From the NCBI GenBank assembly GCA_037179515.1, contig JAXCGZ010009963.1:1-30000 (forward strand): 30,000 nucleotides of DNA, written 5' to 3'. Source of the DNA: Halocaridina rubra. Its lineage: Eukaryota; Arthropoda; Malacostraca; Decapoda; Atyidae. A program made the position numbers and the translations under genes. The notes beneath the pieces are model-generated. The model did not search any database. It was not told where the DNA came from and worked only from the letters and a program-made list of their open reading frames with translations. Within the stretch, counting starts at the first letter, position 1. Each line of letters starts with the position of its first letter. This document shows, piece after piece, positions 1-10,579 of the stretch.

Positions 1-2390
1 CAGTAACCTGATGATTTGTATCTTTTATCTGAATTCATACTTGATGTTGCTGTAGCCACCGCTAATAAGAATGTGTCTTTAGTGGCTTTTCTCAGTATTT
101 AATGATTGTTTTATGACTACAGTAAAGTAATGCTATGTATCAGTTACCCAGCTAAGTCCCGAATGGTTGGGAATCCTAATCTAATGATGTAGGCAAACGT
201 GCACATAAGGAATATGTTTCCAGGCAGCCCCGACCTGCAAGTTCTAAAAGTCTTTAGATTTTGTCCGCTCAGACAAGTCCCTAGTGCCCATTGAATAGAG
301 ATTGCAATCACTTGCAGTTGCAGGGGAGGCAAAGTATAGCCTCGATTACCAACGTATGGCCATTGTTGGTACCCTGAAGTCATAGGGAACCTTTCTTACA
401 ACTGTAGTAGTGACAGAGGTTCAAATTTTCATCCCGAGGTCTGCTTCGAAGGTACGTGTGGATTGCCGTACGGAAGAGAAATCGCTGTGACGTTGCAGGT
501 CTCCTGCGTGGTGGTCTTAGTCAAGATCGGCCGAGGGCGGGACGAGAAAGCCAGGCTGGGAGGATTAGAAAGGCGCCGATCCCTTCCTTTTTGTCTTGCC
601 TATCTCGGAAATGGAGAAAATTATGGTAACAAACCTGGGCCTACAGCAAGGACGGCGGGGGAGTGAAAAAATGAAATCCCAGAGAGAAACCGTGGAATCG
701 CGCCTAGCAAGAATTCATGAGCAAGGGACAGAGAAAAAATAAAAGTCGTCCTAGACAGAGAAAACAAAGTCCTAAAAAAACACTCTAAAAAGCCATGTAA
801 ACGAATTGATGAAATCCCAGAGAGAAAGAAGGGTATTTAAAAATCCCTTATCAGTTGTTGGAAAGAACAACCCAAGCTTTAGAACTGGAAAAATGGGAAA
901 GAAAAGGTCCCCTTTTATTACTTGTTTTACCTAGTTTTAAGATAATTTTAAGCGACAACTCAGAGACTCCCTTAAAGATAGTTCTGAATAAGTGCCATTG
1001 ATAAATTGTATGATTTGCACTAAGATTAATAAGTTGTTTTTCTGCTTAAATAATATTAGTGTTTTGTTTTAGCATTATTATTAATTGAATTATGATTTAA
1101 TCTTTGTGTCCATTAAGTTCTCCTATCAATTGGTCTCTGAATAGTAATTGAATATGGAAATAGTGAATGTTTTAACTTTACTAAAAGTAACAAATGTTTT
1201 GTTTGAGGAGTAGTTTTTAAGGCTTAATTTTAAGACAAATCAATGCCCCCTAATAATGATAGGAATAGAAATTATTAAGATAAGGTTTCTTATAGAAATT
1301 ACTATTGATGTTATGGTCTATATCATTTTAAATGTGTATACATGCCAATACTCTACCTCATTTGTTTGCTAATGTTCTACATGAGTCATAATTTTACTGT
1401 AACTAACTCAATTTTGTCTTTTGAAGAAACGAGAGAAGTAGATGAATTAATGTTTTGATTTAAATTGACTTTTGATCTTAATTAATGTTTGATATTAGTT
1501 ACACACTGAAATTATATTGTTTAAGGTTATTTTTGTTTAAATATAAGAATATGTTTGTATTAAAGATTTCCAACAAGGAAATAGACCCTGCATGCTCTAG
1601 TTGTCTGTAGATTTACTTTAAAAAAGAAAAAAAAATCATTAATATATATATGCTATGTTCGTGTAAACTGTTTAGAGTTCATAGAAATAGGATTTCTTAG
1701 ATGATAGCTTAAATAATTCGGCCCCGTTTTTATTGTAAACAAATGTTAGTTTAGGATGATGAAACTGAAATAAGAGATATTTCAGTGTAGTGGGGAGGGA
1801 TGTCGTAGGACTTTTGGCTAGGTGTCAAAGGAAACATTGAACACTCTCTCCAGTGTGTAATAGGATGAGGCTTATGTTTAAAAGTGTCACGAAGATAGAT
1901 AGCTGGTCCCATGGGACTCGGCATCTGGCGTTCAAATATCTCAAGAGGGTGTGAGATATAAACAAGTCCTTTATTCCCCATACCACACAGGAACACTTGT
2001 CCTAAATGTGAAGTACATGCCCGGGGGAGATACCCAATGGCAATAGGCAATTACCACCCACTCCTTTGCAATAGGCTCGTTGGAATAGCCCCTCCCCAAA
2101 ATAGGCGGGAATCCACTTCGAACCTGGAGTTGATTTGCAGAGTTGGATGTCAAGCCACGCCCTGCCCTTGGGGTATTTCAAGAACCACCCAAGGCAGACA
2201 GAGTTAGTTAGAACTTTGCCAGGGGCACGAATAGATCAGAGATTGAGTTAATCATAGTGTGGGGGCATTGAGGCGTCGAAGATGTGTTGTACTCTAGAAT
2301 AAATTAAGATAAAGGAATCACTGCTTGTCCATTCTTACCTTGTACCCGTCTGGTACTAATAATTATAACGTAGCAAGCAAAAGCTTTACG
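1..2390. other. Mostly unique AT-rich intergenic DNA, no recognised gene
   Basis: Short open frames occur on both strands (for example 463-666 plus, 1751-2050 minus), but none shows a family motif or a convincing coding pattern. A GC-richer patch lies at about 400-660. The phrase tgaaatcccagagagaaa occurs at about 671 and again at about 809. On the minus strand near 2115 there is an aggttcgaag phrase resembling a tRNA B box, which hints at an old SINE at about 1760-2150, but I could not find a matching A box. Confidence 0.5.
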
Positions 2391-2391
2391 T

Positions 2392-2546
<155 letters not shown>

Positions 2547-2590
2547 TTCATAAAATTTAAGACAAATAAAAACAAACAGAAATCATAGAC

Positions 2591-2592
<2 letters not shown>

Positions 2593-2666
<74 letters not shown>
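2593..2666. repeat. (AT)n microsatellite
   Basis: Uninterrupted AT dinucleotides, 74 bp, about 35 bp left of the hairpin element at 2700. Confidence 0.98.
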
Positions 2667-2669
<3 letters not shown>

Positions 2670-2699
2670 TAAGCATAAACTGTTAGCATACAGCACTAA

Positions 2700-3083
<384 letters not shown>

Positions 3084-3089
<6 letters not shown>

Positions 3090-3689
3090 TAATGAGGGCC
3101 AAATGAAACCAAAAATATGACTAGAACATAAGCTATATTTTAGGAGAGTTCAAGACAAAAATAATAGGCAGATAAATGGATGGTGGGGAGGGGACATTAA
3201 CAGGTTACCTCCCAGTGTCCTCATTTGAGGTCAGTGTAAATTCATATATTTTTTTTCTATATGAATTTCTCATACTTTCGTCACTTCCATCACTGTTTTG
3301 GGTTGCATTGTGTCATATCCTATCTTAATAATTACTTTTTAAAGTATTACATTTATTGAGAGCAATATAAAAAATTGCTAAAACTAATAAAAAAAAAAAT
3401 TCTTCCAAAATGAGAAGATTCAAAGCTAAAACATTCACTCAAAGGAAATATTTTTATGCATTTTACAGCAGATATATGAAACTGGATAATAAGTCATGAG
3501 TTGAATTCATATTTGAAGGACTTTCCAGCAGTATATAATATGAAAGAAAAGATGGAAAGAATTAAATGTCCTCACATGAAGACACTGGGATAATAAGAGT
3601 GTTGTTGGGAATGTGCAGGAGCATACTAACACAACTTGAACATGTTCCATCGTGTTTGAGCTGCTTTTCATTGTACTCACCTATCTCTA
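3084..3689. other. Non-coding stretch upstream of the piggyBac relic
   Basis: AT-rich sequence with a small hairpin at about 3240-3270 (attcatata against tatatgaat around a T-run). An open frame at 3566-3748 shows no family motif, although the N-terminal part of the transposase relic could start in this area. Confidence 0.4.
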
Positions 3690-4367
3690 CACGACTTCAG
3701 TTACTTCAGGAATTGTGTACTGTCAACATCTATCAGGTACTGATATAAAATGTAGGATATATTTCTGCCCTTCAAACATCCTTTAAGCAATTCGGGATTA
3801 TCTGAGGAGTGCTTAGCAGTAGATGAAATGACGGTTGCAACAATTTATAAGTGGGAAACCCAAATAGATTCGGATATAAACTTTGGGCCCTCTGTGGATC
3901 CTCGGGATAGTATTACAATTTTGATCTTTATTGTGGTAGCAATGCTATGGAAGAAAACCAGGATCTTTTACTTGGTTCAAAAGTTGTGTTGCCAATGTTG
4001 AGAAATGCTGAAGATTCACAATCTCACTCTGTATATTTTGACAATTACGTTACAGGTTATGATTTATTAGTGCACTTGCGAAATTTAAGACTGACTAAGA
4101 ACTGAAGAAGGGAAAAATAGAGGATCATATGATTAAAGATTTGACACAAATGAAGAAATATCCAGTTAAATAGTTTGACAACAAGTGTGTATCTGTTGGA
4201 TCAAACTTTGATACAGTTGAACCACTTGCTAAAATCCAGCGTTGAGTAAAAGATTCTGAGACCAAGGGGAATAGTCCTCAGCCAAATGCCATTCATAGCT
4301 ATAACAAAAGCATGGGGGTGGGGTGGATCACCACGATTGGCCAGTAGAATAATTTCAGTAGAAGTTC
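3690..4367 (+). pseudogene. piggyBac-like transposase relic, catalytic-core part
   Basis: Conceptual translation with frame changes gives, in order, the hallmarks of a piggyBac/PGBD DDE transposase. LAVDEMTV at about 3808 carries the first catalytic Asp. NRFGYKLWALCGSSG, then YNFDLYCGSNAMEENQDLLLG, follow at about 3865-3985. SVYFDNYVTGYDLLVHL at about 4028-4080 carries the second Asp. FDNKCVSVGSNFDTVEPLAK is at about 4177-4235. QPNAIHSYNKSMG at about 4280-4315 is followed in another frame by GVDHHDW, holding the third Asp. At least two frameshifts and several stops break it, so it cannot encode a working enzyme. The reading is lost at about 4367 and resumes at 4866, after an inserted repeat. 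The N-terminus is eroded and its start is a guess. Confidence 0.88.
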
Positions 4368-4850
4368 CAGTTCTCTCTCTTTTCAGACCTTCGTTGATCA
4401 TTCTGCTGAGCGATGGATTCCTGTTTTACGGGTCCTAGGTTCGAATTATGACAGAGGGAAGTAAACTATTTGGAAATTTAAATGCGTAATTGCATTGTAT
4501 TGTTCTATGAAGTAATGTAGTAGGTTGGCTCATGGCACCAGCCGCCCATTGCGATACTACAGCTGAAGGTTTTTTTGAACTTAAATAGGTTTGTCCATGA
4601 CAGTTCGATGTTAAGTCTTCCCTCAGTTACGGTTCTTTTTCTATGCCTACATCAACACCGAATATTCTTGGATATTCATTACACATGTCTTATTATACCA
4701 TCACATCTGACAAGTCATTACACTCTCCATCTCTGTTTCTCTTTACTTTATGTATTCTTCGTGCCCAGGCCCGATGAGGGCTGTTTTATTTTATTATATT
4801 TTGGCCCGTCCTGGTGTCCCAATTAAAAAAAATATATATATTCTGTGTCA
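4368..4850 (+). mobile_element. Repeat inserted in the piggyBac relic (SINE-like, family R1)
   Basis: This segment separates the two halves of the transposase. Its right part, 4515-4820, is a dispersed repeat (here called R1) whose other copies are inverted at 8427-8724 and diverged at about 16710-16870. R1 begins atgtagtaggttgg, includes gcgatactacagctgaa and tatgcctacatcaacaccga, and ends ggcccgtcctggtgtc followed by an A-rich stretch. Left of it, at about 4395-4455, a phrase containing aggttcgaat resembles a tRNA B box and may be a SINE head. The exact ends and the target-site duplication are unresolved. An open frame at 4575-4826 is a by-product of the repeat. Confidence 0.7.
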
Positions 4851-4865
4851 ATAAGAGGAAAATAA

Positions 4866-5225
4866 TGGTACTGCCCTCTATTTACACGTATGCTAGATAT
4901 GGCGATTGTACAAGCGTGAATTGTGTATCGAATGGTGCAAGGGCATGGAACAATTGATTTGTTAGAATTTAGGAGGTCAGTATGTGTGCTCTATCTGAAA
5001 CTGGCATACACAGTAGTCGCTTGTGGTCAACCCCGAAAACCATTGAGAACATATACCAGCATTTCAAAGGTACAGTACAATGGTACAAACCACGTTATTC
5101 AGAAACGAGAGTTACAGCATAGGTGCCAACGTAAACCCTGCAGAGCAATACCAAGGACATATTGCTGTAAAGGTGATGAAACACTATGTGCAGAATGCTT
5201 TGGTCCAAATCATGAGAAAATATAG
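4866..5225 (+). pseudogene. piggyBac-like transposase relic, C-terminal part
   Basis: One frame reads WYCPLFTRMLDMAIV, a stop (TGA at 4917-4919 where the family usually has Trp), then IVYRMVQGHG, LLEFRRSVCVLYLKLAY, GQPRKP and a cysteine-rich tail with CQRKPC, YCCKGDETLC and CFGPNH. This order (WW.PLF..ML, LLEFRR, GRPR, then a zinc-binding CxxC/H cluster) is the standard C-terminus of piggyBac-derived transposases. It is collinear with, and downstream of, the core at 3690-4367. Apart from the one stop this part is continuous to the natural stop at 5223-5225. TTAA sites and terminal inverted repeats for the parent element were not found with confidence. Confidence 0.88.
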
Positions 5226-5996
5226 GACTTTATTTTCCAGTGATATACCATTAGAGAACAGAAGCATTCTCTGTTACACTAGGATACGTTAGAGATAGAG
5301 AATTGATTTTTATTATTATTATTATAATATTAATATTATTATTATTATTTACATAAATTTGTTTTCAGTTATACGATATGAACATTTTAAAAACAAATGT
5401 AATGCCAAGATTATTTTTTTAGTTATTTGCCACAAGTAACTTGTATGATTATTATCCTAGTTACTTCATATTGTCCCAGCGTCCTCATATATGGACAGCT
5501 CGTAACGAGCTTAATAAGATCAGTAAAATTTATATAATTTGATTTTTGTGTTATTTAACCCACATGTGAGAAGAAATGTGTAAAAAGTTGCTTGAATTAA
5601 AGAAAAATAAATTACTTGGGAGTTAATGGTTTAAGAAGAATAGGGAAATGACGTCATAATATTTCATCTCTAGCCCCATTGGCACCGCTTCCTGTTCATC
5701 CTCATGTGGCACTGAGGGCAATGACCCCGTTTTCTAAAGGTAACAGGGTATATTTTGGTGGGAGGTGAGCGACCGAGAGACCAAACATCGCTTTTAATTG
5801 TCAGATAAAAACAGAGTCTTTATATAATTGCTATCAATAAAGGTTCTCTTTATCTGTATCACACAGTTGTTTCTCTATATAATATGTAGTTCATGTTCTA
5901 TTCTTAAAGTCTTTCTCAATATTTTTCTGACAATGAATTAATTTGTCAGAAAAATATATTCTTCCAGATAATTTGTCAACAGATCTACATTAGCTG
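5226..5996. other. AT-rich non-coding sequence
   Basis: Contains a short ATT microsatellite at about 5311-5350. No gene or recognised repeat seen. Confidence 0.5.
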
Positions 5997-6014
5997 TCGA
6001 AGGGTAATTAATAT
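5997..6014. repeat. Target-site duplication, left copy (18 bp)
   Basis: tcgaagggtaattaatat, repeated exactly at 6208-6225 on the other side of the SINE. Confidence 0.92.
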
Positions 6015-6207
6015 GATTGATTCGGTTTTACGTCACGAACTCCCTTTTCTACTAAGGGCTAGGACGGTTGCCTTCTTCGGGCTGTTTTGGCAGATGTAAT
6101 CGTTACCCTGAGTGTATGCCCTTACTAACCTCAGTCCGTGACGGGGCGCGAACCCTCGACCTGCCGCTTCAGAGTCGCAGACGCTACCATTTTGCCACGG
6201 AGACTAC
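6015..6207 (-). mobile_element. tRNA-derived SINE with 18-bp target-site duplication
   Basis: Read on the minus strand, the 5' end (about 6207-6130) is a tRNA-like head. The A-box phrase is TGGCAAAATGGTAGC, an anticodon-loop-like CTCTGAA matches the Gln(CTG) loop, and the B-box phrase is GGGTTCGCGCCCC. Stem pairing is imperfect, so this is a derived head and not a functional tRNA. The 3' body of about 115 bp ends in a simple AATCAATC tail at about 6015. Identical 18-bp direct repeats (5997-6014 and 6208-6225) flank it exactly, which indicates target-primed insertion by a partner LINE. The open frame at 6068-6265 is spurious. Confidence 0.9.
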
Positions 6208-6225
6208 TCGAAGGGTAATTAATAT
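6208..6225. repeat. Target-site duplication, right copy (18 bp)
   Basis: Exact match to 5997-6014. Confidence 0.92.
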
Positions 6226-7009
6226 AATGATATATAATTACTTCCCTAGCATAATCAATATTTAAAATTCGTATTTAAGTGACTAAGCTGTACACATCAT
6301 AGTCGTAGACAAATGTGTATTTTGAAAATCTATATAGGAAGACTTCAACTCTGTTATATCAAGCATTAAACAACATACCAAGTATATGAGTCATAATAAC
6401 AAAAGTAATGTACACAATTTATTCTATACCAGAAAGGCTCTCAACCTACTACTTATGGCACTGACGATATTTCAACGGCACATTCTGATCTAAAATTCTA
6501 TATCTAAATCTAAGGAAGATAAAAGTCATCATAATGATTCTTTGATCAATCTATCAATAAAGTTAAGTCATTCTAACTGTTGTCGAGTATTGAAAGGAAG
6601 GGGTAAATCTGGACGATGAAAATGATCAGCAGTGTAAAACTAATAACGTGGAAGAATTATGGAACCGACGGTTTGAACCATCCTTTTTTTCTCTTTGAAC
6701 CAACCTAAAAAGTTACACACTTATAGAAATGAATTTAATGATAAAATATAATTGTTCCTATTCCCCCATAACTAGCTCCTTGTTACAGCCTAAAATAACG
6801 AGCAAAACCTTATAAAAAGGTTATCCCCGTGAATTTAAAATAGCAAAACCGTGATTAAAACGAAGGTGGTTTTGAACCGCTGCTTACTTCTGTAAACAAA
6901 ACAAGGTAACGCTTCTCATTCTCCCATCGATCTATTCCTGTTACGGCAAATAAACCTAAGATGACTAGGGCAGCGATGAAGGTTAACCCATTTATCTGTG
7001 TGAAGTTAA
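6226..7009. other. AT-rich non-coding sequence
   Basis: No long frame, no recognised transposon motif and no strong tRNA-like head. Near 6870 the minus strand has a weak B-box-like GGTTCAAAACC, not pursued for lack of an A box. Confidence 0.45.
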
Positions 7010-7170
7010 ACGATCACTTCGTGGTTTGCATGACAACGGAGGGCAGGCAGGGAAGACGACAGTCAGCTGGTTTTGGTGGTCGCGCTGCGCAGTAGCAGTC
7101 TCTCCTGGTCTCGCTCAAGTCGCCCTACGCAACCAATGCCTGTTTTGTCTTTGATGGGGTGACTCTGTCA
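7010..7170. promoter_or_regulatory. Local CpG-rich patch, possible promoter or 5' exon
   Basis: This stretch is markedly richer in G+C and CpG than its surroundings (for example ggtggtcgcgctgcgcagta, then ctcgctcaagtcgcccta). It includes a TCAGT-like start motif (gacagtcagctgg at about 7058). Such islands in AT-rich arthropod DNA sometimes mark promoters or 5' untranslated exons, but no coding frame leaves it on either strand. Speculative. Confidence 0.2.
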
Positions 7171-7246
7171 ATTAATTTGGATATTTTCGCGTTTTTCCTG
7201 AATGCATAGTTTTTTATGTATTATTTTTTCACGATTTAGGCAGTCT

Positions 7247-7372
7247 CATAATAATAATAATAATAATAATAAAAATAACAATTATCATTATTATTATAAA
7301 AACCACAATAAGAAAAACAACAATGATTAAATAACAATAATAATAATAGTAATAATAATAATAATAATAATT
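7247..7372. repeat. Interrupted (AAT)n microsatellites
   Basis: Runs of taa/aat at 7247-7272 and about 7336-7372, with imperfect sequence between. Confidence 0.9.
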
Positions 7373-7536
7373 GATAAATCAAACCAGAAAATTAAAAAAA
7401 TTACAAGTTTTTTTTCTCTCTCTCTCTCCACTTAATGCTTGTAATATACTTATACTAGTTTCTTGAATAGAAACGCTGGTGATAAAATACAATAGTAATC
7501 ATAACAAAGACAATCTTTGCATGCCTAAGACAGGTA

Positions 7537-7538
<2 letters not shown>

Positions 7539-7613
<75 letters not shown>
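7539..7613. repeat. (TG)n microsatellite
   Basis: 75 bp of uninterrupted TG. Confidence 0.98.
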
Positions 7614-7614
<1 letters not shown>

Positions 7615-7733
7615 ATTTTAAGGTAATTACAGTTCGGTGATGTGCGCTTCATAAATCTTAGCACGCACCGAGTCCACATTTGCAATATACGAGTGTGAAA
7701 GTTTTTCTTCCAAGAAATTGCTTTCATTACAAG

Positions 7734-7801
7734 TTGATGATGATGATGATGATGATAAATAATAATAAAATAATATAATAATAATAATAATAATAATAAT
7801 T
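7734..7801. repeat. (GAT)n then (AAT)n compound microsatellite
   Basis: Seven or so gat units grade into aat/taa units. Confidence 0.95.
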
Positions 7802-8047
7802 AGTTCAGCCCCCAAATAGGTACCTAATGTACCTCATTTCCCAGATGCATCGAATGCGTTCAGAATTTATTGATCGGTTTTGTTGCCCAACGTAGCCTAA
7901 GTTTATACATTTTAGACATCATAAATTTCTGCGTTCAACCTCAGTCCTACATTAGACACAAGCCTTTTCTCTCAGTCCCATATATAAAGCACCTTTATAT
8001 GACATCAAGAGTCTATTCTGAAATCATCCATTCTACCACTACAACTC

Positions 8048-8062
8048 GTAATAATAATAATA

Positions 8063-8093
<31 letters not shown>

Positions 8094-8132
8094 GCCAATG
8101 TGTGTGTGGTGTGTGTGTGTGTGTGTGTGTGT

Positions 8133-8212
<80 letters not shown>
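8048..8212. repeat. Compound (AAT)n-(TG)n-(GA)n microsatellite
   Basis: AAT repeats 8048-8092, TG repeats 8099-8132 with one interruption, GA repeats 8135-8212. Confidence 0.97.
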
Positions 8213-8215
<3 letters not shown>

Positions 8216-8334
8216 AGGAAAGCACTGATGAACGTCAAATTTTGCTTCAACCTTTTCTTAAAACATGTGAGGAGCAGGTAGAAAGGTAATGAAAAAAGAT
8301 ACTGACAATACCTTCGATTATATGTTTTTATGAA

Positions 8335-8910
8335 GGGGTGACCGAGTCAGAGCATACCCAAATACTAAGATTCTGCTTGGATATTACCTCCAGAATCCCT
8401 TAATACTCTTTTATTTTTTATGACTGTGACACCAGGACGGGCCAAAAAAAAAAAAAAAATCTATCCTCATCGGGCCTGGGCACGAAGAAAATATAACGAG
8501 AAACAGAAATGGGAGGTATTGTAACCTGTCAGATGTGAAGGGATAATAAGACATGTGTAATGAATATCTACAAATATTCGGTGTTGATGTAGGCATAGAA
8601 AGAGAACCGTAACTGAAGGAAGACTTAACATCGAACTGTCCTGGACAGTCCCATTCAAGTCCAAAAGACCCTTCAGCTGTAGTATCGCAACGGGCGATTG
8701 GTGCCATAGGCCAACTTACTACATGACAAATTTTACTTTTGGTGGAAGAATATACATAAGGGAAATTCTGAGTCCCCTCGCTCCGCACCATTTAATCGAC
8801 TTTACGACTCGGATGAGAACACTGAGGTGGTATTCTTAATCCTATCTCCATAAGAATAAAAATAAGTGAGAAATATGGACTGAACTTTTGCAGGCAGACG
8901 ACAACCTACT
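8335..8910 (+). repeat. Dispersed repeat family R3, interrupted by R1
   Basis: The left piece (aaggggtgaccgag at about 8335) and the right piece (about 8725-8910, with atttaatcgactttacgact) are both collinear with the uninterrupted family member at 28972-29175. The intervening 8427-8724 is an R1 copy. Other R3 pieces lie at about 14766, 19218-19300, 27395-27475 (inverted) and 28770-28915. Family identity is unknown. The shared core is gtcgacttttacgac, then caggggaa. Confidence 0.65.
8427..8724 (-). mobile_element. R1 repeat, inverted copy
   Basis: Reverse complement of 4515-4820 over nearly its whole length, about 85-90% similar by eye. The outer end rule is the same: tactacatg at the right, gacaccaggacgggcc followed by an A-run at the left. 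Two overlapping open frames at 8411-8791 and 8467-8664 lie inside it and give peptides similar to the frame in the 4515 copy. I see no protein family in them and read them as repeat by-products. Confidence 0.8.
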
Positions 8911-9160
8911 CAACTTGGTTAGAACATATCCATCTCAAAAAGGAGGAAAATGTGAGAGAATGAATATAGGAGGCATAAGCTAACCTCCTAAAGGAAGGAG
9001 AGAAAACATGATTGCAAACCTGGATACAACTTATCCATCTCCACACAATCAAAGAAGAAATTGTTTAGGACGAGGATAATAGCAAATGAACTACGGGAAG
9101 CAGAGTACGCCCACCCCCTCACTAGCCTCGGGGAAAGTAGTACATTTTTTATTTTAAAAA
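8911..9160. other. Non-coding sequence, nothing recognised
   Basis: Purine-rich on the plus strand; no long frame or repeat match found apart from a possible R3 tail at about 9080-9140. Confidence 0.4.
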
Positions 9161-9420
9161 GGGGGGTTTACACGGTCAAACGGTTCGTCGAACGCGGTTC
9201 GACAGACAAGAATTTGAAGTGATGTTCGAACGTGTGAACGGGGTATTTGGTTGTCGAACACGTTCCGTGTTCGACAATCAAATACCCCGTCCACACGTTC
9301 GAACATCACTTCAAACACATGTTCGACAACCAAATACCCCGTTCACACGTTCGAACATCACTTCAAACACTTGTCTGTCGAACCGCGTTCGACGAACCGT
9401 TTGACCGTGTAAACCCCCCC
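9161..9420. mobile_element. CpG-rich palindromic MITE with internal 52-bp tandem repeat
   Basis: Terminal inverted repeats start ggggggtttacacggtc and end gaccgtgtaaaccccccc and extend inward about 50 bp. The inner part of the left arm (about 9216-9259) is inverted relative to each of two tandem 52-bp units at 9269-9320 and 9321-9372. Those units share ttcgacaa, aaatacccc, cacacgttcgaac and atcacttc. TTAA lies immediately right (9421-9424), and a TTAA (9154-9157) sits just left beyond an A-run. That would suit a TTAA-specific piggyBac-type element but is not proven. Overlapping frames at 9219-9404 and 9247-9543 are artefacts. Confidence 0.82.
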
Positions 9421-9616
9421 TTAAGAGTTTATATAACAGTGGAGAGCGATATCACTATTACACAAGAGTACGCAGAGTACAACAGTAAAACTAATGTACT
9501 AAACTTCTCTCAATGCATTTGTACTCAACTGGATGTTTACTAAGAGAGATCTATTGTGACACAATGAAGAAGAAAAAATCTTTCAAAAACTGCACTATTT
9601 TGTAATCTGAGACTTA

Positions 9617-9837
9617 GGCCCGATTTCTTAAACCGTCTAAACCTGGGATACCATATTGTTAGTTAGCTAGACACACACAAATGGATTTCATAAACGCATC
9701 TGACGCGGTTCTGTGTATGGCTAAGATCCCGTACGGGATCCAGAACCGCGTCAGATGCGTTTATGAAATCCATTTGTGTGTGTCTAGCTAACTAACAATA
9801 TGGTATCCTAGGTTTACACGGTTTAAAAAATCGGGCC
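9617..9837. mobile_element. Palindromic element P1, copy A
   Basis: Arms of about 105-110 bp in inverted orientation. The ends are ggcccgatttcttaaac and the matching inverse. Within the arms are ccatattgttagttagctag, atggatttcataaacgcat and ctgacgcggttctg. The centre is the perfect palindrome gatcccgtacgggatc. The right arm lacks about 12 bp (ttagccatacac) present in copies B and D. No coding capacity. Flanking bases do not give a clear target-site duplication. Confidence 0.9.
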
Positions 9838-9860
9838 TTGGAGAACACAAGATCAAAGTT

Positions 9861-9862
<2 letters not shown>

Positions 9863-9915
<53 letters not shown>
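9863..9915. repeat. (GA)n microsatellite
   Basis: 53 bp uninterrupted. Confidence 0.97.
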
Positions 9916-9917
<2 letters not shown>

Positions 9918-10099
9918 GCATGCAATAAAGGTACCATGCTTAAGTGTTTGTGAGTGGCAATACATAAAGGAACACGAATATATAATCATAATGAATACAC
10001 AAAACCTCTAAAATAGAAATGGCAATAATTATATATTCTATAAATAATCGGACATTGCTGAGAAACAAATTATGCAAGTACACATTCTCGCCCTCTTAT

Positions 10100-10102
<3 letters not shown>

Positions 10103-10164
<62 letters not shown>
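10103..10164. repeat. (AT)n microsatellite
   Basis: 62 bp uninterrupted. Confidence 0.97.
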
Positions 10165-10166
<2 letters not shown>

Positions 10167-10253
10167 CTACAATCTAATTTCCTTTTTGACGCCAACCCCC
10201 GTGTTAATTATCTGCAATACTAAGTTGATTTTTCACTTTCGGTAGATCTAAAT

Positions 10254-10579
<326 letters not shown>

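Noticed and set aside
463..666. 67-codon plus frame in the GC-richer patch near the start
   Set aside because: Too short, no family motif, no splice or partner exon visible.
400..850. LTR-like region with primer-binding site near 670
   Set aside because: The repeated tgaaatcccagagagaaa phrase is only 18 bp and no matching long terminal repeat or gag/pol sequence is present.
1751..2153. Two overlapping minus-strand frames (99 and 60 codons)
   Set aside because: No recognisable motif; proline-rich pieces look like chance translation of an old repeat. Retained only as a possible SINE remnant.
6130..6207. Possible functional tRNA-Gln gene
   Set aside because: The anticodon and acceptor stems have several mismatches, and it is bounded by SINE body and target-site duplication, so it is a SINE head.
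8411..8791. 126-codon minus frame that resembles the peptide at 4575-4826
   Set aside because: The likeness is explained by both lying in copies of repeat R1; the frames are not in a shared conserved start-to-stop arrangement.
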